Source: Yinghuangia soli
GTDB lineage: Bacteria > Actinomycetota > Actinomycetes > Streptomycetales > Streptomycetaceae
Assembly (NCBI RefSeq): GCF_021502675.1
Contig: NZ_JAKFHA010000001.1
Location: 458,855-522,854, forward strand
Direction: 5' to 3'
Length of the DNA stretch: 64,000 nucleotides
The notes beneath the pieces were generated by a model. That model did not search any database. It was not told where the DNA came from and worked only from the letters and a program-made list of their open reading frames with translations. Shown here in pieces: positions 48,728 to 56,776 of this stretch. Position 1 is the first letter of the stretch, and the number at the start of each line of letters is the position of its first letter. The position numbers and the translations under genes are program-made.

Positions 48728-51409
48728 ATGACGGGTGGGGAAAGAGCGCTGTCGGTAGGTGGCGACGCCATCGGCCAGTTCTCCACCGGAGACCACAACG
48801 TGCTCGTGACCGCCAATGCTTCGCTGGTGCAGGTCCACCTGGCCGCCCCGCGTGTGAAGCCTCAACGGCGGACGCACATCGAGCGCCTCCCCCGCCGCGG
48901 CGCCGGCCCTTTGGGACGCGACGACGAAACGGCGCTGGTGCTGCGCTCCATCGCGGACAACGAGCCCGTGCAGGTATACGGCGCGGACGGAATCGGCAAG
49001 AGCACACTGATCCGGCACGCCGCCCTCGAACTCGACGGCCGCGATGGGGTGGTGTTCCTCGACGGGTACGGGAAGGAACTCGACGACCTGCTTCAGAGCG
49101 TGTTCGAGGCGTGCTACGACAGTCCTGGCTACCGTCCGAGCGACGGGGAGTTGCACGCCCTGTTGGCCGACATCCGGCTTTGCCTGGTTGTCGACGACTT
49201 CGACGAGCCGAGTCGGCATCTGGCGCGGCTTCAGGACGCGATACCCGTCGGCACCGTCCTGGTCGCCTCCGGCGAGCGCACGCTTTGGGGACACGGCCAG
49301 GCGCTCGAACTCGCCGGTATCCCGCAGTCGGCGGCACTGCAGCTGTTTGCCGGAGAGTTGCGGCGTGAACTGTCCCCGGCGGACGAAGTCGGCGTGTCCC
49401 TGCTCTGGGAAGCGTGCTCGGGGCACCCCTTCAAGCTGTTGCGCGCCGCCGCGCTGGGCCGGCGCGATGCCGGAACAGGACTTGCGCGGTTGCCTGCTCC
49501 GGCCGAGGTTCCCGAGATCCTGCACGACTTCATCACGGCCGCGACCAGCGTGGAAAGTGAGATCCTCGGGCTGCTGTCGGTGGCCCAGGCCGCCGAGGTG
49601 TCGATCGACCTGCTGGCGGTTCTGCTGGCCCCCTCCGCGACTGCCGAAGCAGTACGTTCGACCGCCGCGCGGCTCGCCGCATTCGGGCTCCTCACCCGTA
49701 CCGACGAGAAGGTCAGAGTCTCCCCGGATGTTGTCGCAGCCCTCGCCACGGACCCCGGCCAGGACACGGCCCGGATCGCCGAGATCACCGGCCGGATGAC
49801 AGCGTGGGCCATGGCACACGACACGTCGGTCGCAGCGGTCGCCGAGCACGGCCCGCTCATCGCCGCCTGGATCGAGGCCGCAGGCCGTTCCGGTCGGCCG
49901 GATCTCGGAGTCGGGCTGGCCCGGGCTGCTGCTCCTGCCGCAGCCTGCTCCCTGCGGTGGGGGGCCTGGGGACGCATCCTCACCCGGGGCCTGACCGCGG
50001 CACAGCAAGCCGGTGACGAGCGTGCCCGCGCCTACTTCACCCACGAGACCGGCGTCCGGTCCCTGCTCACCGGCAAGCGGATCGCCGCTGTGGCAGCCTT
50101 TGCCGCGGCCGCAGCCGTCTGGCGCTCACTGGGCGACGACGGCGGTGCGGGCATCGCCGAGCACGGTCAGGCACTCGCCGACCCCCACGGCACGACGACC
50201 GGATCGCCGGGGCTGGACTCGGGCGCGCAATCGGCTCAGGGCGGATCCCCCTCGGCGGACGGCAACCAGGCGAGCGACCCGCCTCACCTCGGAGACGGAC
50301 ACGACAACGGCGCGGACAGCCGGCCCGGTTCGGCAGACGGCCATTCCGGTGGCGCGGAACATGCGAAGGAGCCAGGGTCCGTCGATCACGGCGCTGCCGA
50401 CACGATCCCGACACCTCGCCGCCCCGGAATCGACGGCCACACGCCACCCGGCGGAGGGGTCGCCCCAGGTGGCCTGACACTGACCGCCAAGCTCGTGATC
50501 GGCGTTACCTTGCTGGCACTCGGAGGCGGCGGCCTGTGGGTGCTCGGTCAGGGCGGCGGCGGAGGTGCCAAGCCCTCGGTGCCGCTGCGCGTTCAGGTGG
50601 CGACCGACGTCTTCGAGGTCGGTGCGATGCCCGGCACAACCGAGGGAACTTGCCGTGTCGAGGCCGGCCAGACCGACTGCACGAAGATCGTCCAGGTGGC
50701 CAAGGGAGAGCGGGGACCCGTCACGGTCGTGCCCGACGGACCCCTGCCCGCCGGTGTCGGCATCGTCTACTGGGGCTGCGACGAGGGCGCGGCGTCGGCA
50801 ATTTGTACCGTCACAGCGGACGCCGAGCGCTCAATATGCGTCACGACAACCAGTCCGAAGGACACGGCGGCCCGCAGCAGATGTGCCGCGCTCGGCGGCG
50901 CCGGCCAGGAGGCACCTACGCCGACCGCCCTCGGCACCTCGCCGGCGTCGATCTCGCCGTCCCCAGCGCCAGGCGGCTCGAACGCGGACCCGCAGCCCGC
51001 GTTCGATCCCTGCGTAATCCTGAAACCGTCCGACCTGCAACGCACCGCTGGATATCTGGCGGTTGCCACGGAGTTGGACGTCCGAAGAAACTCGGACCCT
51101 GGGAACAACGGTGCCGCGTTCTTCGCGCAATGCGCGTACTACACACCGCCGAATACCGACAACTCCGCATCTGTCGAATGGTCATACCAGCCTTCACTGA
51201 AGAACTCGAGCAGCACTGAATGCCGTCGGATCGACATCTCCGGCAATTCCTGGATCTGTCCGTACGGGCGCAACGTAGAGGAAGTCCGCGTTCAGCTCGG
51301 CAATGGAACCGGCCTTGTAGTGCGCGTCAGGCGGCAGCAGGGATGGGACTCGACCGGCGACATCGCGGCGGCCCAAGCACTCATGAAGATCATTCTCTCG
51401 CGCATCTGA
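48728..51409 (+). CDS. STAND/NLR-like ATPase with N-terminal amyloid-type motif, one membrane span and extracellular domain
   Basis: An 893-residue protein. Residues 9-27 hold SVGGDAIGQFSTGDHNVLV, like RHIM/BASS amyloid signalling motifs. Then a P-loop NTPase: Walker A GADGIGKST (85-93), Walker B CLVVDDFDE (152-160), VLVASGERTLWG (sensor-like) and a helical region to about 515. A Gly/His/Asp-rich linker leads to one membrane span at 583-607 (KLVIGVTLLALGGGGLWVLG). The outside part has about ten cysteines and ends in a DUF3558-like domain (FDPCVILKPSDLQRTAG from residue 759). GGGGG is 5 nt before the ATG. The next gene carries the same motif. I infer an outside-sensing NLR that triggers the partner by motif templating. 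Confidence 0.85.
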   Translation: MTGGERALSVGGDAIGQFSTGDHNVLVTANASLVQVHLAAPRVKPQRRTHIERLPRRGAGPLGRDDETALVLRSIADNEPVQVYGADGIGKSTLIRHAALELDGRDGVVFLDGYGKELDDLLQSVFEACYDSPGYRPSDGELHALLADIRLCLVVDDFDEPSRHLARLQDAIPVGTVLVASGERTLWGHGQALELAGIPQSAALQLFAGELRRELSPADEVGVSLLWEACSGHPFKLLRAAALGRRDAGTGLARLPAPAEVPEILHDFITAATSVESEILGLLSVAQAAEVSIDLLAVLLAPSATAEAVRSTAARLAAFGLLTRTDEKVRVSPDVVAALATDPGQDTARIAEITGRMTAWAMAHDTSVAAVAEHGPLIAAWIEAAGRSGRPDLGVGLARAAAPAAACSLRWGAWGRILTRGLTAAQQAGDERARAYFTHETGVRSLLTGKRIAAVAAFAAAAAVWRSLGDDGGAGIAEHGQALADPHGTTTGSPGLDSGAQSAQGGSPSADGNQASDPPHLGDGHDNGADSRPGSADGHSGGAEHAKEPGSVDHGAADTIPTPRRPGIDGHTPPGGGVAPGGLTLTAKLVIGVTLLALGGGGLWVLGQGGGGGAKPSVPLRVQVATDVFEVGAMPGTTEGTCRVEAGQTDCTKIVQVAKGERGPVTVVPDGPLPAGVGIVYWGCDEGAASAICTVTADAERSICVTTTSPKDTAARSRCAALGGAGQEAPTPTALGTSPASISPSPAPGGSNADPQPAFDPCVILKPSDLQRTAGYLAVATELDVRRNSDPGNNGAAFFAQCAYYTPPNTDNSASVEWSYQPSLKNSSSTECRRIDISGNSWICPYGRNVEEVRVQLGNGTGLVVRVRRQQGWDSTGDIAAAQALMKIILSRI

Positions 51410-51421
51410 AAGAAGGAAGCC

Positions 51422-51787
51422 GTGACAGAATCCCCCGGCGCCCGCAGCATCAGTGTCGGTGGCAACGCCATCGGCCAACTCAACACCGGCGACGGCAATG
51501 TACTCACAAGCCGACAGGCATCCGACCGCGAAGCCCTGAGCGCCTTCGTCACCATGATGTCCCGTGAACTGGCTGCCATCAGCATGGCAGCGGAGCACCG
51601 AGCCGGAGCACAGGCTGCATTGGCCGAAATCGAAGAAGCTGCCTCGGCCGAAGCAGCAGATCCCGGACGCCTGCGGGCCGCGTTCGCACGCTTCGCCTCG
51701 TTCGTTGCCGAAGCAGGCCAGCCTGCTCTGACGGCGGTGATCATGACCCTCGCTCTGAACCTCGGGGCGGTGGCGCAACCGAGGTGA
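51422..51787 (+). CDS. Small motif-sharing partner protein (putative membrane-active effector)
   Basis: A 121-residue protein starting 12 bp after the STAND gene, with AAGGA before GTG 51422. Residues 11-28 (SVGGNAIGQLNTGDGNVL) repeat the N-terminal motif of the STAND protein, identical at 14 of 18 positions. Residues 33-100 are Ala/Glu-rich helices and 103-118 a hydrophobic stretch (PALTAVIMTLALNLGAVA). This matches the idea of Bell-type effectors of bacterial NLR/BASS pairs, which carry an amyloid motif plus a membrane-targeting helical bundle; here the motif is at the N-terminus. The killing role is inferred. Confidence 0.75.
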   Translation: MTESPGARSISVGGNAIGQLNTGDGNVLTSRQASDREALSAFVTMMSRELAAISMAAEHRAGAQAALAEIEEAASAEAADPGRLRAAFARFASFVAEAGQPALTAVIMTLALNLGAVAQPR

Positions 51788-51835
51788 CCGCCTGTCGACC
51801 AACGTGGCCACGCCGTCCGGGTTATCGAACAATCT

Positions 51836-52756
51836 TTAGTCCGCCGTGATCGCGTTCAGTTGGCCCCGCAGGTAGACGTGCGAGTCGATGCCCCGTACGT
51901 CCGTCCCCGGGTCGCAGTCGTAGAAGTAGACCAGCGAGATCAGTTCTTCGTTCGGTGTGTGCTCCGGCGGGGGCAGGACGCGGTGGCGGCCGGAGCGCCA
52001 GCGGTCGTCCGACCAGCGGGCCATCAGGTCGCCGATGTTGATGGTGAACGCGTCGGGGTTGTACGGCGCGTCCTCCCAGCCGCGCTCGTCGGTGAACACC
52101 TGCAGGCCGCCGCTGCCGGCTTCGCGGTCCAGCACGGTCACGGTCCCGAAGTCGGTGTGCGGGCCGATCCGGAACTGGCCGGGAGCCGCGGGGCCGACCC
52201 GGTCCGTGCCCGGGTACCAGTTGATGTTGAAGCCCCAGGTCGGGTGCTTGGTGTGCGCGGTGAAGTAGTCCTCCCCGGCGCCGAGCGCCACGCCCAGCAG
52301 TTCCAGCAGCCGGTCCGAGAGTTCCCGCATTTGGCCCAAGTAGGTCTCCACCAGCGGCCGCAGTCCGGGCACCTCGCCGGGCCACACGTTGGGGCGGAAC
52401 CACTCCTCGTCCACGATCGGATCGCCGGTCGGCTCGTCGGAGACGAACGAGTACGACTCCTTCAAGTCCGGCGGGCCTTCCCCGCCCTCGGCGTACGCGT
52501 TGGCCTCCGCCCCCGGTCCGAGCCACCCGCGGCCGCCCACCTTCACCGCGTACGCCTGCTTGGCGTCCGCCGGCAGGTGGAAGAACTTGCGGGCCGCCGC
52601 GCGGATTTCGGCGCGCGGACCCGGATCGATGCCGTGCCCGGTCACCAGCAGGAACCCCGCCGTACGCAGGGCCTCGTCGACGGTCCGGCCGATCGTGCCG
52701 CGGGCCTCGGGGCCGCCGGCAATCCACGGTCCGAGGTCGATGGTGGGGATGCTCAT
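51836..52756 (-). CDS. 2-oxoglutarate/Fe(II) oxygenase, isopenicillin-N-synthase-like family
   Basis: A 306-residue non-heme iron oxygenase: PTIDLGPWIAGG and GFLLVTGHGI at the N-terminus, then iron ligands His200 and Asp202 in IGPHTDFGTVTVL and His258 in WRSGRHRVLPP. The usual Arg-x-Ser for 2-oxoglutarate binding is not plain (ISLVYFY follows), so co-substrate use is uncertain. ATG at 52756 is the start fitting the conserved N-terminus. No pathway genes are adjacent; a catabolic or secondary-metabolite role is open. Confidence 0.9.
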   Translation of the reverse strand: MSIPTIDLGPWIAGGPEARGTIGRTVDEALRTAGFLLVTGHGIDPGPRAEIRAAARKFFHLPADAKQAYAVKVGGRGWLGPGAEANAYAEGGEGPPDLKESYSFVSDEPTGDPIVDEEWFRPNVWPGEVPGLRPLVETYLGQMRELSDRLLELLGVALGAGEDYFTAHTKHPTWGFNINWYPGTDRVGPAAPGQFRIGPHTDFGTVTVLDREAGSGGLQVFTDERGWEDAPYNPDAFTINIGDLMARWSDDRWRSGRHRVLPPPEHTPNEELISLVYFYDCDPGTDVRGIDSHVYLRGQLNAITAD

Positions 52757-52991
52757 TCCCCAACTGTGTGGCCTCGTTCGCAGGCCGATCAAGTCGGCGG
52801 CCGCGCGTTCGCATCAGGCCGCTGAGACGATCAGACGATTTCCGTAGGGATGGATCTCGCCGCCGTCGGCCCCGACGCCCGCACTCCTGTGACGAATCGC
52901 CCCTTGCTGGCCCGCTCGGTGATCGCAAGGATGATGCCCGGCCAGGCGACGAATCGTCCGGATCCGGACCAACACGAAAACGGGGGCGTCG

Positions 52992-53675
52992 ATGCGGCAC
53001 GCGCAGCAACGGCAACGGCAATGTCGGTTGGCGCACGGCATGCTGGCGATCGCTCTGGCGGTCGGCCTGGCCGCCTGCACCTCCGATTCCGGGGACAAGC
53101 AGCCGAGCCGGACGGGTCCCGTCCCCACCAACCCCCAAAGCACAGGCGGCGGCACGGCCGGCCCGAGCGGCGGCAGCGGAGTCGCTCCCACCGGACCGCC
53201 CCTGCCCGGTACGTACGACGTGTCCGTCACCGGCACCGCGCCGTCTTTCCAGCTCAGTGGGACGCTCTACCTGCGCTCCGGCGTCGTGGACGACGACACC
53301 ACCAGTGCCGTCAACATGGTCGAGATCTGCCTGGTCACGGGTTATCCGTACGAGCGGCCCGAAATGCCGTCGATCTGGTTCGGCAGCAATGCGGTCTGCC
53401 AGCCGGACGCGGGCGAGAAGGACCTGGGATTCGTCGCGGTCGAGGGTACGCAGGTGCTCTTCGAGCCCGACCCCGTGGAAGCCGTGGGCCGCGCGAACGT
53501 CTTCACCGCCGGTACGTCCCCGACCTGCGTGTACAAGGCGACGTCCGGACGGCTGACCGTCACCGCGGGTACGACTGAGGGGACGGTCACCGGCACGGTC
53601 GAGGTCTCCGGCCCGGCAAATGGGGCGTGCCCGCCGGAACGCGTCCAGGCGACGTTCACCGGAACCCGCAGGTAG
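52992..53675 (+). CDS. Putative lipoprotein (227 residues)
   Basis: A basic N-terminus and hydrophobic core end in lipobox VGLAAC, so the protein is probably lipid-anchored at Cys29. A Ser/Thr/Gly/Pro spacer (30-72) leads to a beta-rich domain with four cysteines (EICLVTGYP, AVCQPDAG, TCVYKATSG, GACPPERV) that may form disulfides. No family is recognised. ATG at 52992 follows GGGGG. Confidence 0.72.
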   Translation: MRHAQQRQRQCRLAHGMLAIALAVGLAACTSDSGDKQPSRTGPVPTNPQSTGGGTAGPSGGSGVAPTGPPLPGTYDVSVTGTAPSFQLSGTLYLRSGVVDDDTTSAVNMVEICLVTGYPYERPEMPSIWFGSNAVCQPDAGEKDLGFVAVEGTQVLFEPDPVEAVGRANVFTAGTSPTCVYKATSGRLTVTAGTTEGTVTGTVEVSGPANGACPPERVQATFTGTRR

Positions 53676-53759
53676 GCGCGGGAAGCGGCACGCTCCGCCG
53701 AATACCCGGGCGCCACAGATCTGTTCGCGGTACCGCTCCCCCGGTTGACCGGTGGACCC

Positions 53760-54902
53760 TCACGCCCGCCGCCCGCCCTGCCATTCCTCCCGGCTCACCG
53801 CATACTCGACGTCGCCCTCCTCCGACCCCTCGATCGCCACCGGCCACTCCTCGAAGAAGGTCCGGACGTACCGCAGCCCGGCCTTCTCCATCACGCGGCG
53901 CGAACCCGCGTTGACGGTCATCGTGTCGGCGACGATCCGCTCGGCCCCGTACGCCGCGAAGCCGCGCTCGACCAGGGCACGCGCGCCTTCCGTCGCGTAG
54001 CCGCGGCCCCACGTGTCCCGGCGCAGGCGGTAGCCGAGTTCGGCCTCGGCGACGGAGTCGTCGTCCTCCGGGCAGAGTTCGAACCAGCCCAGGAATTCCC
54101 CGGTGGCCTTGTCCTCGGCGGCCCAGGTGCCCGGCAGCCCGGCGATGACCGGGTAGCGGTGCAGCACGTGCGGCATGACCTCGTCGCGGACCCGCTCGGG
54201 CGGCGTCGGCTTGCCGTCGTCGAGGAAGCGCATGACCTCCGGGTCGGAATCGAGCTCGACCATCAGGTCGAAGTCGTCCGGAGTGAACGGGCGCAACCGC
54301 ATCCGCTCGGTCTCCCACGCCTCGCTCCCGGCGGCCGCGATCTCGGCGGCCAGCCATTCCGGACGCGTCAGTTCGTACTCGACCTCGCCCTGCTCGCCGC
54401 CCTCGACCTCGGCGAACCGGCCGCGGAACACCGTGCGGCGGTAAGCGAGTCCGCACTTCTCCATGACGCGGCGCGAGCGCGCGTTGACGACCAGGGTCTC
54501 GGCGTAGACGCGGCGAACGCCCAACTCGGTGAAGGCCTTTCGTACGAGCGCACGTCCGCCTTCGGTGGCGAGGCCGCGTCCCCACGCGTCGCGGCGCAGG
54601 CGGTAGCCGAGTTCCACGGCATCCGCGGCGTCCATGGCCGGCGGCCGCAGCGCGAACCACCCCAGGAACGCATCGGTCGCCTTCTCCTCCACGGCCCAGA
54701 AGCCGGGCCGCCCGCCGATGCCGGGGTAGGGCTCGGTCAGGCGGTGGATGACCCGGCCCGCGATGTCGTCGCGCGGGGTCGGGACGCCGCCGTTCAGGTA
54801 GCGCATCACCTCGGGATCGGCGTCCAGCGCCACGAGCAGGTCGACGTCGTCAAGCGTGAACGCGCGCAGCCGGAGGCGGTCGGTCTCGGCGAAGATGTCC
54901 AT
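53760..54902 (-). CDS. Tandem GNAT acetyltransferase (two RimJ/RimL-like domains)
   Basis: A 380-residue protein of two similar GNAT domains. Domain 1 (1-185): ETDRLRLRAFTLDDVDLLVALDADPEVMRYL, VELGYRLRRDAWGRGLATEGGRALV and SRRVMEKCGL. Domain 2 (195-380) repeats this as ETERMRLRPFTPDDFDLMVELDSDPEVMRFL, AELGYRLRRDTWGRGYATEGARALV and SRRVMEKAGL. Both have the acetyl-CoA signature RDxWGRGxATEG, so both may be active. The pair arose by internal duplication. ATG at 54902 has GAGGA 7 nt upstream. Substrate unknown (protein N-terminus or small amine). Confidence 0.9.
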   Translation of the reverse strand: MDIFAETDRLRLRAFTLDDVDLLVALDADPEVMRYLNGGVPTPRDDIAGRVIHRLTEPYPGIGGRPGFWAVEEKATDAFLGWFALRPPAMDAADAVELGYRLRRDAWGRGLATEGGRALVRKAFTELGVRRVYAETLVVNARSRRVMEKCGLAYRRTVFRGRFAEVEGGEQGEVEYELTRPEWLAAEIAAAGSEAWETERMRLRPFTPDDFDLMVELDSDPEVMRFLDDGKPTPPERVRDEVMPHVLHRYPVIAGLPGTWAAEDKATGEFLGWFELCPEDDDSVAEAELGYRLRRDTWGRGYATEGARALVERGFAAYGAERIVADTMTVNAGSRRVMEKAGLRYVRTFFEEWPVAIEGSEEGDVEYAVSREEWQGGRRA

Positions 54903-55134
54903 CCGCGGATCCTCACCCGCCGCCCGAAATCGGGCAAACCGATTTGCCGTATGACGCGGACGCGCCCTGTCCGCAGCCCGCATCCCAGGCGTTTCAGGCC
55001 AATGTGCCCCGTCCCTCCCCCAGTCGTCCTCGTTCCGCCCATGGGTGGTCGGCCCGCCCCTGATACTGACGGGCGTGGGGCCCGCCCTACCGGTTGCGGC
55101 GCGGCGGGGAACTGACGGAGACCGGGGGGTCGCC

Positions 55135-56625
55135 ATGACGGAACAGCCGGGTGGACACAACGTACCGACGGCGCCCAAGGAGCCGACCGAAGCGCAGATG
55201 GAGGCGTTCCTGCTGGCCGCGCTGAAGGCGCTGGCGGGCGGAAAGGTCTTCGCATGGCACAAGGCGGCCCTTGCCGCCGTGGACCAGCAACTCGCGGCGA
55301 TCCCCGCCGGCCCGCGCCGCACGCTGTGGGTCCAGCAGATGAACGCCCTCATCGCCCAGATGTACGCGCAGATCCTGGCCGAGCTCCCGCCGACGTTCGA
55401 CACCGCCATGCAGGAGGTCATGGAGGACCTCCAAGGCGTCGCGCACGGCTTCACCGCCGCGGAGGTGGACCCGGTCGACATCACTCCGGCACTCGCCAAG
55501 CGGGCGAACCAGTACGTGGGTTCCAGCACGTGCATGAAGAACATCACGGACACCGTGCTGCCGGACAAGACCAAGAAGCTTGCCGCTTTCGCGAGCCGCC
55601 CGCTGCGCCTGGAGCCGTGCATCGTCGAACAACTTGCCTCCTATGCAAAGGAGTTCAACGAGCTCAGCCTGATGGTCGGCGATGTCGACCGGATCGAAGC
55701 CCAGATCTCCGGCATGAAGCTCACCGTGTTCCTCGGCCCGTTGACCGAGCAGCTGTACGCGCTGCGCGCGAAGGCCCGCCTGGCGCTGCAGACCACGCCC
55801 GCGCAGACGGCGACGCTCATCGACCAGCAGCTGCTGGCGACGTTCGCGGCGACCGAGGAGGTCCAGGAGCAGCTGATCAAGGACCTGTGCGGGACCCCGA
55901 AGGCCGAAGCGCAGATCTGCACGCTGAACCTGAGCGGCGAACTCGTCCGGACGTCGCCTCCGCTGATCGGACGCTTCGCTCCCCTGTCGGGCATGGGCGG
56001 CGCCGCGATCAAGACGTGCACGTCGCTGTCGCAGACGTACGGCAAGCCGTTCGTCCTGTGCTTCGGGGCGCAGGAGCCGGACGCGATGGCGAGGGTCGTG
56101 CTGCACTGCCAGAACAAGACGATCTTCCAGGCGGTGACCAAGCGCCTGGGGCAGCACCCGCCTCTGTCGATGGTCTCCAAGGTGGTCGGCATCCTGGCCT
56201 GGGACAACCCGGAGTGGGACCAAGTCTGCCTGGCAATCAACAAGTTCGCGTACACGGAGATCGACCTGCCCCCGCACACCGACGCCATCATCTGGCAGCC
56301 GCTGGGCAACCTGTGGGTGCCGGTGGCGATGGAGGGCGCGGGGTTCCAGACCGACCAGGCCTGCATCAAGCACCACAAGCAGGAGCTCGGCGCCAACCCG
56401 TCGAAGGCCAAGGCCGAGGCCTACTACGCGGAACTCGCCGAGGCCTGCCGCCAGGCCTGCCAGTTCTGGTACGCGAACGGCCGCCCGCAGTCCATCGACG
56501 CCCCCGACCTGCAACTGGCCGTCGGCAACTGGCGCATCAAGGTGAGGAACCTCTACGGCAAGCCCGAGGTCTTCCACATCGACAGCCACTACCAGCACTC
56601 GGCCTGGATCAACCACAAGGTGTGA
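55135..56625 (+). CDS. Hypothetical protein, 496 residues, Cys-rich, no recognised family
   Basis: A full-length coding gene by codon use but of unknown family. No signal peptide or membrane span. The N-terminal half is Ala/Leu/Gln-rich helices (EAFLLAALKALAGGKVFAWHKAALAAVDQQLAAI, IAQMYAQILAELPPTFDTAMQEVMEDL); the C-terminal part is mixed (QPLGNLWVPVAMEGAGF, GNWRIKVRNLYGKPEVFHIDSHYQHSAWI). Eleven cysteines are spread through it. ATG at 55135 has a GGGGGG run upstream. Context: divergent from GNAT, followed by the duplicated ankyrin 5' fragment. Confidence 0.68.
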   Translation: MTEQPGGHNVPTAPKEPTEAQMEAFLLAALKALAGGKVFAWHKAALAAVDQQLAAIPAGPRRTLWVQQMNALIAQMYAQILAELPPTFDTAMQEVMEDLQGVAHGFTAAEVDPVDITPALAKRANQYVGSSTCMKNITDTVLPDKTKKLAAFASRPLRLEPCIVEQLASYAKEFNELSLMVGDVDRIEAQISGMKLTVFLGPLTEQLYALRAKARLALQTTPAQTATLIDQQLLATFAATEEVQEQLIKDLCGTPKAEAQICTLNLSGELVRTSPPLIGRFAPLSGMGGAAIKTCTSLSQTYGKPFVLCFGAQEPDAMARVVLHCQNKTIFQAVTKRLGQHPPLSMVSKVVGILAWDNPEWDQVCLAINKFAYTEIDLPPHTDAIIWQPLGNLWVPVAMEGAGFQTDQACIKHHKQELGANPSKAKAEAYYAELAEACRQACQFWYANGRPQSIDAPDLQLAVGNWRIKVRNLYGKPEVFHIDSHYQHSAWINHKV

Positions 56626-56700
56626 GGGCCCTGAACGACAGGGACGCCGATACCGACGCCGCCGCCGACGCCGCCCTGCCCGCAGTAGCCGGGGCAGGGG

Positions 56701-56776
56701 CGGCGGCCAAGGTCCACGGATGGAGAAGCTCTTCCGGGCCCTCCGGCATGGTGACGTTGCCGTCGTCGCGGCTCTG
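56701..56776. repeat. Direct repeat, left copy (76 bp)
   Basis: This segment matches 58641-58716 at 70 of 76 positions. Its right end abuts the stop codon of the metalloprotease gene (56777). It contains a copy of the ankyrin gene start. Confidence 0.88.
56720..56776 (+). pseudogene. Truncated duplicate of the ankyrin gene 5' end
   Basis: The frame reads MEKLFRALRHGDVAVVAAL, against MEKLFRAIRHGDIAVVAAL at the start of the intact gene at 58660. Homology ends at 56776, where the metalloprotease gene 3' end begins, so only 19 codons remain. The two copies lie 1940 bp apart in direct orientation. Confidence 0.8.
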
